Assembly (NCBI RefSeq): GCF_900129915.1
Contig: NZ_FQXH01000010.1
Coordinates: 1 to 64,000, forward strand
Direction: 5' to 3'
Origin: Tepidibacter thalassicus DSM 15285
Lineage (GTDB): Bacteria; Bacillota; Clostridia; Peptostreptococcales; Peptostreptococcaceae
DNA length: 64,000 nucleotides
In this document: in pieces, positions 18,662 to 28,319 of the stretch
How the letters are laid out: the number at the start of each line of letters is the position of its first letter
Position numbering within the stretch: the stretch's first letter is position 1
Notes under the pieces: generated by a model
The model's input: the letters and a program-made list of their open reading frames with translations, nothing else
The model's database searches: none
What the model was told of the DNA's origin: nothing
Made by a program: the position numbers and the translations under genes

Positions 18662-19123
18662 ATGCCAAGACCTAAAAAGTGGAGAAAAGTAGGATTTATT
18701 CCTGAAATAAAATTTTATGGACCATTGGATTGTAATACTGAAGATTCAATTGTAACCATGAGTGTAGAAGAGGTAGAGAGTATTAGATTGATGGATTTAG
18801 AAGGATTAGATCAAAATGAATGTGCGCAAAGGATGATGATTGCACGTTCAACTTTTCAGAGGATATATAGTGAAGCAAAGAGAAAAATAGCTGACAGTAT
18901 AGTTAATGGAAAAAAATTAAAAATTGAAGGAGGAAACTATACTTTAAATATATGTAGGATTATATGTCGAAATTGTGGATATGAATGGAAAGAAAAATGT
19001 GAAGATATAAAGAATGGCATTAAATGTCCACATTGTGGTTCGCAAAATAATTTGATATGTAGTGAAGATGAAAAAAATAAAGTATGTAGAAGATGTTTTA
19101 GACATAGACGTGGAAGATTATAG
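18662..19123 (+). CDS. UPF0251/DUF134 DNA-binding protein
   Basis: 153-aa protein. It opens [14 protein letters not shown], then an N-terminal UPF0251 domain with a sigma-70 region 4-like helix-turn-helix ([21 protein letters not shown], about residues 58-78), and a C-terminal zinc-ribbon-like part with CRNC, CPHC and CRRC pairs (about 103-148). Likely a transcription regulator; the family role is not established. It sits downstream of the DUF5320 gene and may control it through the repeated CATATGCC sites. Confidence 0.8.
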   Translation: MPRPKKWRKVGFIPEIKFYGPLDCNTEDSIVTMSVEEVESIRLMDLEGLDQNECAQRMMIARSTFQRIYSEAKRKIADSIVNGKKLKIEGGNYTLNICRIICRNCGYEWKEKCEDIKNGIKCPHCGSQNNLICSEDEKNKVCRRCFRHRRGRL

Positions 19124-19153
19124 TTTTAAAATGGGGGGGATTAAATTTAAAAT

Positions 19154-20485
19154 ATGAAAAGTATAAAAAGTAAATTATTAATGACAGGGGTTATGGTAGT
19201 TTTATTTGTATGTGTAGTTTTTGGAGTATTATTTTACATAAGTTTATCAAAACTTTTAATACATAATAATAATTTAGTTTTAGATGAAAAATTTATACAG
19301 AGTATTAGTAATTTTAAGATGATATTTATAGGTTTAACTATATTTGTTATGTTAATATCTGTATTGGTTTTTATGATTTTATCGAATAACATATTAGAAC
19401 CTATTAAAAATGCTACAAAGTTTATAAATAAGACGGCAAATGATTATGATTTGATAATTTATGAAAATACAAAAGATGCACAAACTTTTTTAAAACGCAA
19501 AGATGAAATAGGGGAAATGGGGAAAAATCTTTCAAATTTGAGAAAGCAGTTAAGAGATATTGTTGAAACTATTAAAAAAAATTCTGATTATATTACAAAT
19601 TATTCGATTAAACTTGAAACTGCAACTGATGAAGTTGTTGAATCTATAAAAACTGTTTTAATTACAATTGAAAAACTATCAAAAGGAGCATTGGAACAGG
19701 CAAGTGAAACAGAAAAAACAGTGGAAAAACTAATAAATTTAACAAATAAATTTGATTTAGTTGTGAGCAGTAGCAAAATGGTAGAAGATGATTTTAATAA
19801 AGTTGAAAAAAAGAGTGCTGTAGGAAGAAAAGTTATGAAAAATTTAATTGAAAAGTTTGTTGTTAATAATAAATTAGTAAAAGAAGTTGAGAATAGTATA
19901 GAAAGGCTATTTATAAAATCTAAAAGTATAGATGAAATAATAAATACTATACAAGCTATATCAAATCAAACTAATTTACTTGCATTAAATGCTGCTATAG
20001 AGGCTCAAAGAGCAGGAGAAGCTGGTAAAGGATTTTCGGTTGTTGCAGAGGAAATTAGGAAATTATCAAATGAAACTTCTAAAGCTACTGAAGATATTAA
20101 AGGTATTGTTGTAGAAATTCAAAAGGAAATAGTCAATTCAACTGATAATATGAATGCTGCAAATGAAGCTCTATCAGAAGTTGATATTGCATTAAATGAG
20201 ACTAATATGGCGTTTAAAAATATTGAGGATTTAGTAGATGATATTATTAAAAATATTAAAATATTAAATAACAATATAGACAGAGCAAATGAAGATAAAG
20301 AAGATACACTTGAAGCAATTCAAAGAATTTCGTCAATAACACAGGAATTTGCTTCTTCAACTGAACAAACTTCAGGTTTTATGGAAAAACAATTGGGTTC
20401 AATTGAGAGTATAGAAAGTATTTCAAGTGATTTGAAAGAAGTTGTAAATGATTTAGATAAGATAGTAAATAAATTTAAACTTTAA
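19154..20485 (+). CDS. Methyl-accepting chemotaxis protein lacking a sensor domain
   Basis: 443-aa chemoreceptor. Two transmembrane helices (about 8-30 and 54-76) are separated by only some 20 residues, so there is no extracellular ligand domain. A HAMP-like linker follows; the signalling hairpin tip is [21 protein letters not shown] (about 272-292). It would signal to CheA/CheW from the membrane, perhaps responding to membrane state or to intracellular input. Weak ribosome binding site (GGGGGGATT) before the ATG. Confidence 0.85.
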   Translation: MKSIKSKLLMTGVMVVLFVCVVFGVLFYISLSKLLIHNNNLVLDEKFIQSISNFKMIFIGLTIFVMLISVLVFMILSNNILEPIKNATKFINKTANDYDLIIYENTKDAQTFLKRKDEIGEMGKNLSNLRKQLRDIVETIKKNSDYITNYSIKLETATDEVVESIKTVLITIEKLSKGALEQASETEKTVEKLINLTNKFDLVVSSSKMVEDDFNKVEKKSAVGRKVMKNLIEKFVVNNKLVKEVENSIERLFIKSKSIDEIINTIQAISNQTNLLALNAAIEAQRAGEAGKGFSVVAEEIRKLSNETSKATEDIKGIVVEIQKEIVNSTDNMNAANEALSEVDIALNETNMAFKNIEDLVDDIIKNIKILNNNIDRANEDKEDTLEAIQRISSITQEFASSTEQTSGFMEKQLGSIESIESISSDLKEVVNDLDKIVNKFKL

Positions 20486-20505
20486 AATTATAAGGGGTGA
20501 CAAGA

Positions 20506-21396
20506 ATGAATACACATGTAGATTGTATATCGTGTATAGTAAACAAAGTTGATAGTTTAGCAAATAAATATTTAGATACTAAAAAGAAAAAATATGATTT
20601 TATGAAAAAAGCATTAATGGAAATAGTTAATGCAAATTACAATATGAGTTCACCAACTGTCAGTTCTAAAATTTTAAGAATTTTAAAAGAGGAAGTAAAT
20701 ATTGATGATATATATGAAAAAGAAAAGAGATATTTTAATGATTTAGCACTTAAAATGGAAAAACAATTGGAGGAAAAGTTAAATTTATCTGAAGACAGAT
20801 TTTTAGATGCTTTAAAATACGCTATATCTGGAAATATAATAGATTTTGGAGCTTTAGATGATATAAAAGATGATATGCTCGATAATATAATACAAACTAC
20901 TTTAAAACAGAATATAAGTGGAAGTGTATATTCTAAATTTAAAAGAAATTTAGAAAATGCAAGTGAATTAGTATATTTATCTGATAATACAGGAGAAATA
21001 GTTTTTGATAAGTTGTTTATTAAGGAAATAAGAAAAAAATATCCTGATTTAAATATAACTTTGATTACAAGAGGAAAACCTGTCTATAATGATGCAACAG
21101 AAGAAGATGCTTATTATGTTGGTTTAGATAAGTATGTAAAAATAATTAATAATGGAACAGATATTGCTGGTACAGATCTTTTAGAAATTAACGAAGAAAG
21201 TAAGAGATATATTGATAACGCTGATTTAATTATATCTAAAGGACAGGGAAATTTTGAAACTTTATGTGGGTGTGGTAAAAATATATATTATTTATTTTTG
21301 TGTAAATGCGATATGTTTGTAGAAAAACTTAAATGCGAAAAATTTACAAGTGTTTTTATAAATGAGGAAGAATGTAGTAAATTATTTGGAGAATAA
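20506..21396 (+). CDS. DUF89/ARMT1-type damage-control phosphatase
   Basis: 296-aa protein of the DUF89 metal-dependent phosphatase family, which hydrolyses damaged or overflow sugar phosphates. The N-terminus carries a CISC pair (residues 6-9), an all-alpha cap follows, and the C-terminal Rossmann-like core has LSDNTGEIVFD (about 161) and ISKGQGNFE (about 243), the metal-binding signature region. ATG 20506 is chosen for the AAGGGG 8 nt upstream. It follows the chemoreceptor with 20 nt between; no functional link is evident. Confidence 0.78.
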   Translation: MNTHVDCISCIVNKVDSLANKYLDTKKKKYDFMKKALMEIVNANYNMSSPTVSSKILRILKEEVNIDDIYEKEKRYFNDLALKMEKQLEEKLNLSEDRFLDALKYAISGNIIDFGALDDIKDDMLDNIIQTTLKQNISGSVYSKFKRNLENASELVYLSDNTGEIVFDKLFIKEIRKKYPDLNITLITRGKPVYNDATEEDAYYVGLDKYVKIINNGTDIAGTDLLEINEESKRYIDNADLIISKGQGNFETLCGCGKNIYYLFLCKCDMFVEKLKCEKFTSVFINEEECSKLFGE

Positions 21397-21455
21397 ATTT
21401 TGAGCATTTGTTAAAAATATTGATAATCTAAGACTTACTGTGGAGAGTGACGTTT

Positions 21456-22415
21456 ATGTGGAATTTAATTAAATATTTACAAAAAAAATTAATTATTAGC
21501 ATCCCTTTATTTATGGTTATGGGATTGATTTATGGAAGTTATTTTGAAGTGAGTTTTTTAAAAAAATTGGTTATGCCATTTACTATTTTAATGGTATATC
21601 CTATGATGGTTAATTTAAATATAAATGAATTAGCGAAAAAAGGAAATTTAAAATTGCAGTTTATAACTCAGTTAATTAATTTTGTTTTTATGCCGTTAAT
21701 TGGATTTGCAATAGGTAATTTGTTTTTTAAAGATAATACCTATATTGTTTTGGGATTGCTTTTAACTTCTTTACTACCTACTTCAGGAATGACAATTTCT
21801 TGGACTGGCTTTGCGAATGGGAATATATCAGAAGCTATAAAAATGACTATAATAGGATTGATATTGGGTAGTATACTTTCGCCGTTGTATTTAAAATATT
21901 TTATGGGAACGTCTATTCAAATACCGTTGGCAAATATTTTTAAACAAATTTTAATGGTTGTGTTTTTACCTATGATTGCAGGTATTATTACAAGAAAATT
22001 AATTATTTTAAAATGTGGACAAGAAAGGTACAATAAAGAGTATAAGCAGAAGTTTCCACCATTGTCTACTTTAGGAGTACTTGCAATGGTGTTTACTGCC
22101 ATGGCGTTAAAATCTAAAACGATAATGTCAGATCCGATGGTTTTAGTGAATTTATTACTGCCATTAATATTGCTTTATATAATTAACTTTACAGTTAGTA
22201 CAGTAATTGCTAAGTTGTTATTCGATAAGAAAGATGCAATAGCATTGATATATGGAACAGTAATGAGAAATCTTTCGATTGCATTAGCTATTGCCATGGC
22301 TGTTTTTAAAGAAAATGGAACGGAAATAGCTTTAATAATAGCAATAGCGTATATTGTTCAGGTACAAGCTGGTGCTTGGTATGTAAAATTTACAGATAAA
22401 ATTTTAGGTGTATAG
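21456..22415 (+). CDS. ACR3/bile-acid:sodium symporter-like membrane transporter
   Basis: 319-aa protein with about ten transmembrane segments, of the BART superfamily and closest in layout to arsenite exporter ACR3. The TM4 site, which in true ACR3 pumps reads PCTAMV with an essential cysteine, here reads PTSGMTISWTG, so the cysteine is missing and arsenite export is doubtful. No ars genes are nearby. ATG 21456 has GGAGAGTG upstream. A strong terminator follows. Confidence 0.7.
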   Translation: MWNLIKYLQKKLIISIPLFMVMGLIYGSYFEVSFLKKLVMPFTILMVYPMMVNLNINELAKKGNLKLQFITQLINFVFMPLIGFAIGNLFFKDNTYIVLGLLLTSLLPTSGMTISWTGFANGNISEAIKMTIIGLILGSILSPLYLKYFMGTSIQIPLANIFKQILMVVFLPMIAGIITRKLIILKCGQERYNKEYKQKFPPLSTLGVLAMVFTAMALKSKTIMSDPMVLVNLLLPLILLYIINFTVSTVIAKLLFDKKDAIALIYGTVMRNLSIALAIAMAVFKENGTEIALIIAIAYIVQVQAGAWYVKFTDKILGV

Positions 22416-22421
22416 AAGTAG

Positions 22422-22465
22422 AGAAAACCTCCGAAATAATAAATGACGGAGGTTTTCTTAATTTC
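22422..22465 (+). terminator. Terminator after the ACR3-like gene
   Basis: agaaaacctccg pairs with cggaggttttct around a 13-nt loop. Confidence 0.85.
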
Positions 22466-22536
22466 TTAATTGTTGAATTAATAGAATAGTAATATTATAA
22501 TAAATTAGAAAGACTTTATGATAGGGGGGTTAAATA

Positions 22537-24243
22537 ATGTATAATAAATTTTTAAAAAACGTTAAAATCACCTCTTTATTATTTATAATATTAATTTTCA
22601 CATCAATATCTATAGGATATATATTGTATTCAGCTCTAAGTAATATGGAAATTTTAAGTAATGATATGAATTCTTTTTACGAAAAAAACATGCTTACTTC
22701 TCTTGAACTAAAAAATCTTGAAACAGAATTTTATATAATGAGACTTAATATGAACAAGATGATTTACTATAAGCAGTATGATAAATCTTTAATAGATAAT
22801 ATAGAAAAACAAAAATCTAGTTTAATTAAAATATTTGACGAATACAGAAATTATAATTTGACAAATGAAGAAAGAAATTTATTTAAAAAAATTGAAAACA
22901 ATTATAAAGCGTATTTAAATGAGGGAAATAAACTATTAAATAAATTACAACAGGGAATTACATTAAGCGAAGAAGAAGTTACAAGAACAATAAATTATGC
23001 TGCTGAAGCTCAAAAAAATATAGATGAATTAGTGTCTTTAAATGTAAATACAGCTCAAAATGTTGTTGACAATGCTAATAGTTTATATAAAAATGCAAGA
23101 AAAGTATTTATAGTTTTATCAGTATCAATTATTGCTCTTTTAATAGTATTTACTTTTATGTTTTTACAATTTCTTAAAAAATCAATGACTCAAATTAATG
23201 ATGTATTGACTAAACTTTCAAATTATGATTTTACAGTTGAATTGGATGAAAATGGAAAAAATGAATTTGCTCAAATGAATCGTTCATTAGCAGAAGTTGT
23301 CAAAAATTTAAAAAACACATTAGCTAAAGTAAAAGACGATTCAAAGAAATTGACAAATCAATCTAAAAGTCTTGCTGATGTATCAGAAGAAATGTCGGCA
23401 TCTTCATATGAACTTGCAGAAACTATGCAGCAAGTAGCTGATGGAAGTATAAACCAATCAGAAAATTTGATGGATATAGTAAATTCTTTATCAACTCTTA
23501 CAAATAATATAGAAAATGTATATAAAGAACTTCAAAATGTTAAAGATGAAACAGAAAATGCAGAAAACAAAGCTAGTATAGGAAATAAAGAAATGGATAT
23601 ACTAGTTAAATCAATTGAAGAAATAAAAAAAGCTTTTGAATTAGTTATTAGTAAAGTAGAGACATTGACTAATTCGGTAAAGGAAATAAGCAGTGTTACA
23701 GAGATGATATCAAGCATATCTGAACAGACAAATTTATTAGCACTTAATGCTACTATAGAAGCTTCAAGAGCGGGAGAACATGGAAAGGGATTTGCTGTAG
23801 TGGCTGAAGAAGTGCGTAAATTAGCAGAAGAATCGAAACATTCTACTGAAAAAATTGTAAACTTAGTAAATTCTATTACAAAAGATACTGATGAAGTTAT
23901 TTATACTTCTAAAAATGTAGAAAAATCTGTTAAAGAACAGACTAAATCTGTTGAAAATACTGTAAAATCATTTAAAGATATACTGATATCTATTGAAAAT
24001 ATTGCACCTCTTATGAAAAAGACATATGATGCCATGGACGAAATTGTAAGATCGAAGGATGTGGTTATGGAGAGAGTAGAGCGTGTAAGTGCTGTAACTC
24101 AAGAAAATTCAGCAGCTACAGAAGAAGTGGCAGCATCTTCTGAAGAACTTAATGCTTCATCAGAAAAAGTTGCGTCTACTGCACAGGATTTAAGTGAAAT
24201 AGCAGGCAATTTGATGGAAATAGTGAATAATTTTAAAGTATAG
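22537..24243 (+). CDS. Methyl-accepting chemotaxis protein with 4-helix sensor
   Basis: 568-aa chemoreceptor: TM1 about 12-33, an all-helical extracellular domain of about 150 residues consistent with 4HB_MCP, TM2 about 189-210, HAMP (about 211-262), then the cytoplasmic hairpin with tip [22 protein letters not shown]-terminal [19 protein letters not shown] is a typical methylation-region repeat. No CheR-tethering pentapeptide is seen at the C-terminus. Ribosome binding site GGGGGG before the ATG. Confidence 0.92.
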   Translation: MYNKFLKNVKITSLLFIILIFTSISIGYILYSALSNMEILSNDMNSFYEKNMLTSLELKNLETEFYIMRLNMNKMIYYKQYDKSLIDNIEKQKSSLIKIFDEYRNYNLTNEERNLFKKIENNYKAYLNEGNKLLNKLQQGITLSEEEVTRTINYAAEAQKNIDELVSLNVNTAQNVVDNANSLYKNARKVFIVLSVSIIALLIVFTFMFLQFLKKSMTQINDVLTKLSNYDFTVELDENGKNEFAQMNRSLAEVVKNLKNTLAKVKDDSKKLTNQSKSLADVSEEMSASSYELAETMQQVADGSINQSENLMDIVNSLSTLTNNIENVYKELQNVKDETENAENKASIGNKEMDILVKSIEEIKKAFELVISKVETLTNSVKEISSVTEMISSISEQTNLLALNATIEASRAGEHGKGFAVVAEEVRKLAEESKHSTEKIVNLVNSITKDTDEVIYTSKNVEKSVKEQTKSVENTVKSFKDILISIENIAPLMKKTYDAMDEIVRSKDVVMERVERVSAVTQENSAATEEVAASSEELNASSEKVASTAQDLSEIAGNLMEIVNNFKV

Positions 24244-24279
24244 TTTTTTTAAATATAACTTTTTTTAATTAACATGTAT

Positions 24280-24335
24280 AACCCCTTTTGAATTGTCAAT
24301 AATGAAAATAGATACAATTTAAAGGGGGTTTTTTT
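24280..24335 (+). terminator. Terminator hairpin that contains the ywmB ribosome binding site
   Basis: aaccccttttgaattgt pairs imperfectly with acaatttaaagggggtt and is followed by seven Ts running straight into the ywmB ATG. The only Shine-Dalgarno for ywmB (AAAGGGGG, 24321-24328) is the 3' arm, so the same hairpin can end chemoreceptor transcription and hide the ribosome binding site. Confidence 0.7.
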
Positions 24336-25079
24336 ATGAAGAGATTATTTTATTTTGCAATAATAATAGTATTGTTATTAAGTGTAATATCTTCTTATGC
24401 TCAACAAAGTCAAGGTGGATATGATAAGATATTGGATGCGTTTAAAAAAACAAATTCTAATTTTGAAGGTTATAATATTAATGGACATGTGAAATTAGAT
24501 AATAAATTTTTGAGTTTTGAAGAAATAGATAAAATAGTTAATGAAATAAATAAAAGTTTAGGGGTTGATCTTGATAATTTAGAGTATACAAAAACTGATG
24601 ATAAAAATTTAAGACAAGTATATACGTATTTTAAAAATGATGAAAAACAGGGAATATCAGTTAAAGTAGATAGTGAAAAGTGTGAAAATATGGAAGAAAC
24701 ACATATTACGGTTGACATTAATAATTATCAAGTGTATAAAGATATAGTGAAGAATTATTTAAAATTAAAAAATATACTAAAAAATTATTCTAGAAATGTA
24801 GATATATTTTCTTGTATTATAGGATCTTTTAAAGAAAAAGTAGATAAAAAATGCTATAATAGTATAGCGAATAATATATTTTCTAATTTAAATGCTGTGA
24901 AAAAAGAAGAGATACAAGATGAGAATATACTATCAGTAACTGGATACACTAGCAATTTAAATGATTATATATCTTATGGGGGAAATAAAATAAATTTAAA
25001 TGTTTCTTTAAGGTATAGTGAATATGATGATAAGACTTTTATTTACATAGGTACACCTCTTATAGTATTAGAATATTAG
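24336..25079 (+). CDS. ywmB: YwmB-family secreted protein
   Basis: 247-aa protein with an N-terminal signal peptide or anchor (hydrophobic residues 4-20, then SSYAQQ), followed by a soluble domain of the YwmB (TATA-box-binding-like fold) family. Function unknown. The place directly before murA and spoIID is the same as in Bacillus, which supports the call more than the weakly conserved sequence does. Confidence 0.75.
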   Translation: MKRLFYFAIIIVLLLSVISSYAQQSQGGYDKILDAFKKTNSNFEGYNINGHVKLDNKFLSFEEIDKIVNEINKSLGVDLDNLEYTKTDDKNLRQVYTYFKNDEKQGISVKVDSEKCENMEETHITVDINNYQVYKDIVKNYLKLKNILKNYSRNVDIFSCIIGSFKEKVDKKCYNSIANNIFSNLNAVKKEEIQDENILSVTGYTSNLNDYISYGGNKINLNVSLRYSEYDDKTFIYIGTPLIVLEY

Positions 25080-25096
25080 GAAAGGACTGAAAATAG

Positions 25097-26350
25097 GTGG
25101 CAAAAATAGTAGTTAGAAAAAGTAAACCTTTAAATGGTTATGTAAAAATAAATGGAGCTAAGAATGCTGTACTTCCAATTATAGCAGCGACATTATTAGC
25201 AAAAGATATATCTGTAATAAAAGGAGTTCCGAATTTAAAAGATGTACATGTTATGTCTGACTTATTGAGATTTTTAGGAGCAAAAGTAGAATTTAATGAA
25301 GATACACTTACTGTAGATGCTAGAAATATAAAAACTTGTGAAGCACCATATGAGCTCGTTACAAAGATGAGAGCTTCTTTTTTGGTGATGGGACCACTTC
25401 TTGCTAGATTCAAAAATTCAAAGATATCAATGCCTGGAGGATGTGCTATAGGGACAAGACCAATAGACCTTCATCTAAAAGGTTTTAAGTCTTTAGGAGC
25501 TACTATCGAAATGGATCATGGTTTTGTAGAGGCAAAAGCAGAGAAATTAGTTGGAACTAAACTTTATTTGGATTTTCCGTCTGTTGGAGCAACAGAAAAT
25601 ATAATGATGGCAGCTGTTCTTGCAGAAGGTACTACTATAATTGAAAACGTTGCAGAAGAACCTGAAATAGTAGATCTTGCTAACTTTTTGAATGAAATGG
25701 GAGCTAATATTAAAGGAGCAGGAACTAACACTATAAGAATAAAAGGAGTAAAAGAGTTAAAAGGAGCAGTTCATACTGTAATTCCAGATAGAATAGAAGC
25801 AGGAACTTACATGGTTGCAGCGGCTATTACAAATGGAGATGTAGTAATAGATAACGTTTTAATTGACCATTTAAAACCAACTATTGCAAAACTTAGAGAG
25901 GTAGGTTGTGAAGTGTATGAAATGGAAAATTCAGTTAGAGTAGTTGGTCCGAAGGAAATTAAATCTACGGATATAAAAACTCTACCTCATCCAGGATTTC
26001 CAACAGATATGCAATCTCAATTTATGGCTCTTTTAAGTGTTGCAAAGGGAACAGGTGTAGTAATAGAAACTGTATTTGAAAATAGATTTATGCATGTATC
26101 AGAACTTAATAGAATGGGAGCAAATATAAAGATAGAAGGAAGAAGTGCTGTAGTTCAAGGAGTGGAAAATCTTCAAGGTTCAACTGTAAATGCTACAGAT
26201 TTAAGAGCTGGAGCAGCATTGATACTTGCAGGACTTGTTGCAGAAGGAGAAACTACGATTGGAGATGTTCATCATATTTACAGAGGATATGTAGATATAG
26301 ACAAAAAGTTAAAAGCATTGGGTGCAGATATTGAAGTAATAGATGAATAG
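25097..26350 (+). CDS. murA: UDP-N-acetylglucosamine 1-carboxyvinyltransferase MurA
   Basis: First committed step of peptidoglycan synthesis (PEP plus UDP-GlcNAc). Two EPT domains. [10 protein letters not shown] (about 22-31) contains the substrate Lys-Asn pair, and the loop [17 protein letters not shown] carries the catalytic cysteine (about 117) that fosfomycin alkylates. 417 aa. GTG start with AGGAAAGG upstream. Lies between ywmB and spoIID as in Bacillus murAA. Confidence 0.96.
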   Translation: MAKIVVRKSKPLNGYVKINGAKNAVLPIIAATLLAKDISVIKGVPNLKDVHVMSDLLRFLGAKVEFNEDTLTVDARNIKTCEAPYELVTKMRASFLVMGPLLARFKNSKISMPGGCAIGTRPIDLHLKGFKSLGATIEMDHGFVEAKAEKLVGTKLYLDFPSVGATENIMMAAVLAEGTTIIENVAEEPEIVDLANFLNEMGANIKGAGTNTIRIKGVKELKGAVHTVIPDRIEAGTYMVAAAITNGDVVIDNVLIDHLKPTIAKLREVGCEVYEMENSVRVVGPKEIKSTDIKTLPHPGFPTDMQSQFMALLSVAKGTGVVIETVFENRFMHVSELNRMGANIKIEGRSAVVQGVENLQGSTVNATDLRAGAALILAGLVAEGETTIGDVHHIYRGYVDIDKKLKALGADIEVIDE

Positions 26351-26422
26351 GAATAATAATACGAGGTTTTTCATAAACTTTATTGATAAAAATAATCTAA
26401 GGAGGAAAGTTTATGAAAAACC
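26351..26422 (+). promoter_or_regulatory. Sigma-E promoter nested in a start-codon hairpin (spoIID)
   Basis: GAATAAT (26351-26357), a 14-nt spacer and CATAAACT (26372-26379) match the mother-cell sigma-E consensus. GGTTTTTCATAAACTTT (26365-26381) is a perfect 17-bp inverted repeat of 26406-26422, which contains the spoIID ATG; the AAGGAGG lies in the 24-nt loop and a C plus six Ts follow the 3' arm. A transcript from the sigma-E start (about 26386) lacks the 5' arm, whereas murA read-through would fold it. Confidence 0.7.
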
Positions 26423-27390
26423 CTTTTTTAGTATTTATATATGTTTTTTTTGTAATTATAGTGATACCAGTATTTTTAACTGTGGGAATATATAAAGATT
26501 ACATATTCAATGAAGATGTTGTTAAAAATAAAAAATTTGAATCTCTAAATATAAAAGTTTATAACAGTAGAAAAGACAAAGTTGAAATTATGGATTTAGA
26601 GGAGTACTTATATAATGTTGTAGCATCAGAAATGCCTGCAACGTTTAATGAAGAAGCTTTAAAAGCTCAAGCTATAGCTGCAAGGTCTTATGTTTTTTAT
26701 AGAATGGAAAATGGAGGAGATAAAATACCTCAACATAAGGGCGCTATTGTATGTACAGATCATACTCATTGTCAAGAATATTTGACAATAGAGCAATTAA
26801 AAAAAGCTCATGGTAGAGAGTGGATGCGAAAACTTTGGCCTAAGGTAAAAAAAGCTGTAGATGATACAAGGGGAATGGTCTTAGTATATGAGGGAAAAAC
26901 AATACAACCTCTATATCATTCTACTAGTGGTGGAAGAACTGAAAATTCGGAAGAAGTATTTAGTGCTAAACTTCCATATTTAAGGTCTGTTGATAGTCCA
27001 TATGAGCAGGGGTCTCCTAAGTTAATTTCAAATGTGAAAATTAGCAAAAGAGATTTTATTAATAAATTTAAAGATGCAGATATTGTACTATCGGGTAATA
27101 TAAAAGAAGAAATTAAAGTACTATCTAGAACAGAAGGAGGATCTGTAAAGGAGATAAAAATAGGAAAAAAAGTGATAAGAGGTAGAGATGTAAGAAAAAT
27201 ACTTAATTTAAATTCATCTGATTTTGAAATAAAAATAAATGATAATTATGTAAATATAATAACAAAGGGGTATGGCCATGGCGTAGGAATGAGTCAATGG
27301 GGAGCAAATGGAATGGCAAATAAAGGATATAAATACGATGAAATTCTAAAACATTACTTTAAAGGAGTTAAAATAGAAAAGAAATATTAA
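26413..27390 (+). CDS. spoIID: Stage II sporulation protein D (SpoIID)
   Basis: Lytic transglycosylase needed for engulfment, acting with SpoIIP and SpoIIM. An N-terminal transmembrane anchor (about 7-27) is followed by the SpoIID/LytB domain with LEEYLYNVVASEMPATF, the catalytic glutamate in ASEMP, the CTDHTHCQEY insertion and the C-terminal GYGHGVGMSQWGANGM motif. 325 aa. Start fixed by AAGGAGG; the start codon lies inside a 17-bp hairpin arm. Expected expression: sigma-E, mother cell. Confidence 0.95.
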   Translation: MKNPFLVFIYVFFVIIVIPVFLTVGIYKDYIFNEDVVKNKKFESLNIKVYNSRKDKVEIMDLEEYLYNVVASEMPATFNEEALKAQAIAARSYVFYRMENGGDKIPQHKGAIVCTDHTHCQEYLTIEQLKKAHGREWMRKLWPKVKKAVDDTRGMVLVYEGKTIQPLYHSTSGGRTENSEEVFSAKLPYLRSVDSPYEQGSPKLISNVKISKRDFINKFKDADIVLSGNIKEEIKVLSRTEGGSVKEIKIGKKVIRGRDVRKILNLNSSDFEIKINDNYVNIITKGYGHGVGMSQWGANGMANKGYKYDEILKHYFKGVKIEKKY

Positions 27391-27393
27391 GAT

Positions 27394-27421
27394 GAAGGAC
27401 TATAAATGTCCTTCTTTTTTT
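27394..27421 (+). terminator. Terminator after spoIID
   Basis: gaaggac/gtccttc stem with a 7-nt loop and T run. Confidence 0.85.
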
Positions 27422-27449
27422 GTATAGAATTTAAAAATTAGGAAAAAAT
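27422..27449 (+). promoter_or_regulatory. Sigma-F-type promoter for spoIIQ
   Basis: GTATA (27422-27426), a 14-nt spacer and GGAAAAAAT (27441-27449) fit the forespore consensus GyATA...GGnnAnAnT. Bacillus spoIIQ is sigma-F dependent, so the match is expected. Confidence 0.65.
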
Positions 27450-27468
27450 ATAAATGGAGGTGGAAACG

Positions 27469-28215
27469 ATGGAAAATAATAATAAAAATAAAGGTAAAAA
27501 ACTATTAGAAAGAGATGGATTTTATTTGGTTTTATTTTTATGCGTTTGTTTAGTAGCACTTACTGCAGTATGGGTTACTAAAAATAGTATTGATAATTTA
27601 GCAACTGAAAATGGATTTGTAAATTATGAACATGGAGAATTAATAGACGATGATAAAGTAGCTAGTGAAGAAGACGAAATTCATTTGATAAAAGACAATG
27701 ATAAGGCTGTTCCTACTTCTACAAAACCAAAACAAAACCTAGCAAAAGCAAAAGAAAAACTAGCAACAGAAAGCAAAAGTACGGTTAAAAAAGAAATTGT
27801 TAAAATTAGTGCTATTATGCCAGTTGAAGGTGAGTTAAGTAGGGGTTATTCTGATACTGAGCCTAGTTATTCTATTACTTTAGACCAGTGGGAGTTACAT
27901 AAAGGCATAGATATAAAAGCAGAGGAAGGAACTCCTGTGAAAGCTTCTATGGATGGTGAAGTTTTAGATGTTGTTAAAGATGAAAGAAATGGTGTTACAG
28001 TAAAGATGAAACATGATGGAAATTTAGTTACTGTATATAGTAATTTATCACTAGATACAAATTTAAAAAAAGGTCAGAAGTTAAAACGTGGAGATTTAAT
28101 AAGTAAAGTAGGTAACACATCTATAGTTGAAAGTAAAGAAGGACCACATCTTCATTTTGAAGTTTTAAAAAATGGAAAAAATATAAATCCCCTTTCTATA
28201 ATAGAATTAAATTAA
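27469..28215 (+). CDS. spoIIQ: SpoIIQ-like M23 (LytM) peptidase
   Basis: 248-aa forespore membrane protein: one transmembrane helix (about 19-38), a charged linker, then a LytM/M23 domain from about residue 115. The zinc ligands look complete: HKGID (His and Asp) and HLHFE. In Bacillus SpoIIQ the first histidine is lost and the protein is not enzymatic, so this copy is likely an active endopeptidase, as in other Clostridia. It would form the SpoIIQ-SpoIIIAH channel. ATG 27469 follows GGAGGTGG. Identity rests strongly on its position between spoIID and spoIIID. Confidence 0.85.
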   Translation: MENNNKNKGKKLLERDGFYLVLFLCVCLVALTAVWVTKNSIDNLATENGFVNYEHGELIDDDKVASEEDEIHLIKDNDKAVPTSTKPKQNLAKAKEKLATESKSTVKKEIVKISAIMPVEGELSRGYSDTEPSYSITLDQWELHKGIDIKAEEGTPVKASMDGEVLDVVKDERNGVTVKMKHDGNLVTVYSNLSLDTNLKKGQKLKRGDLISKVGNTSIVESKEGPHLHFEVLKNGKNINPLSIIELN

Positions 28216-28222
28216 TGTTTAA

Positions 28223-28268
28223 AGAGCAGGTTTAACCTTATTTTAAGGTTAAGCCTGTTCTATTTTTT
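28223..28268 (+). terminator. Terminator after spoIIQ
   Basis: agagcaggtttaacctta pairs with taaggttaagcctgttct around a minimal loop; a T run follows. Confidence 0.85.
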
Positions 28269-28319
28269 GTATAAATTTCATATATATGAATAAGATTATT
28301 CCTTTAAGGAGGGGGAGTT

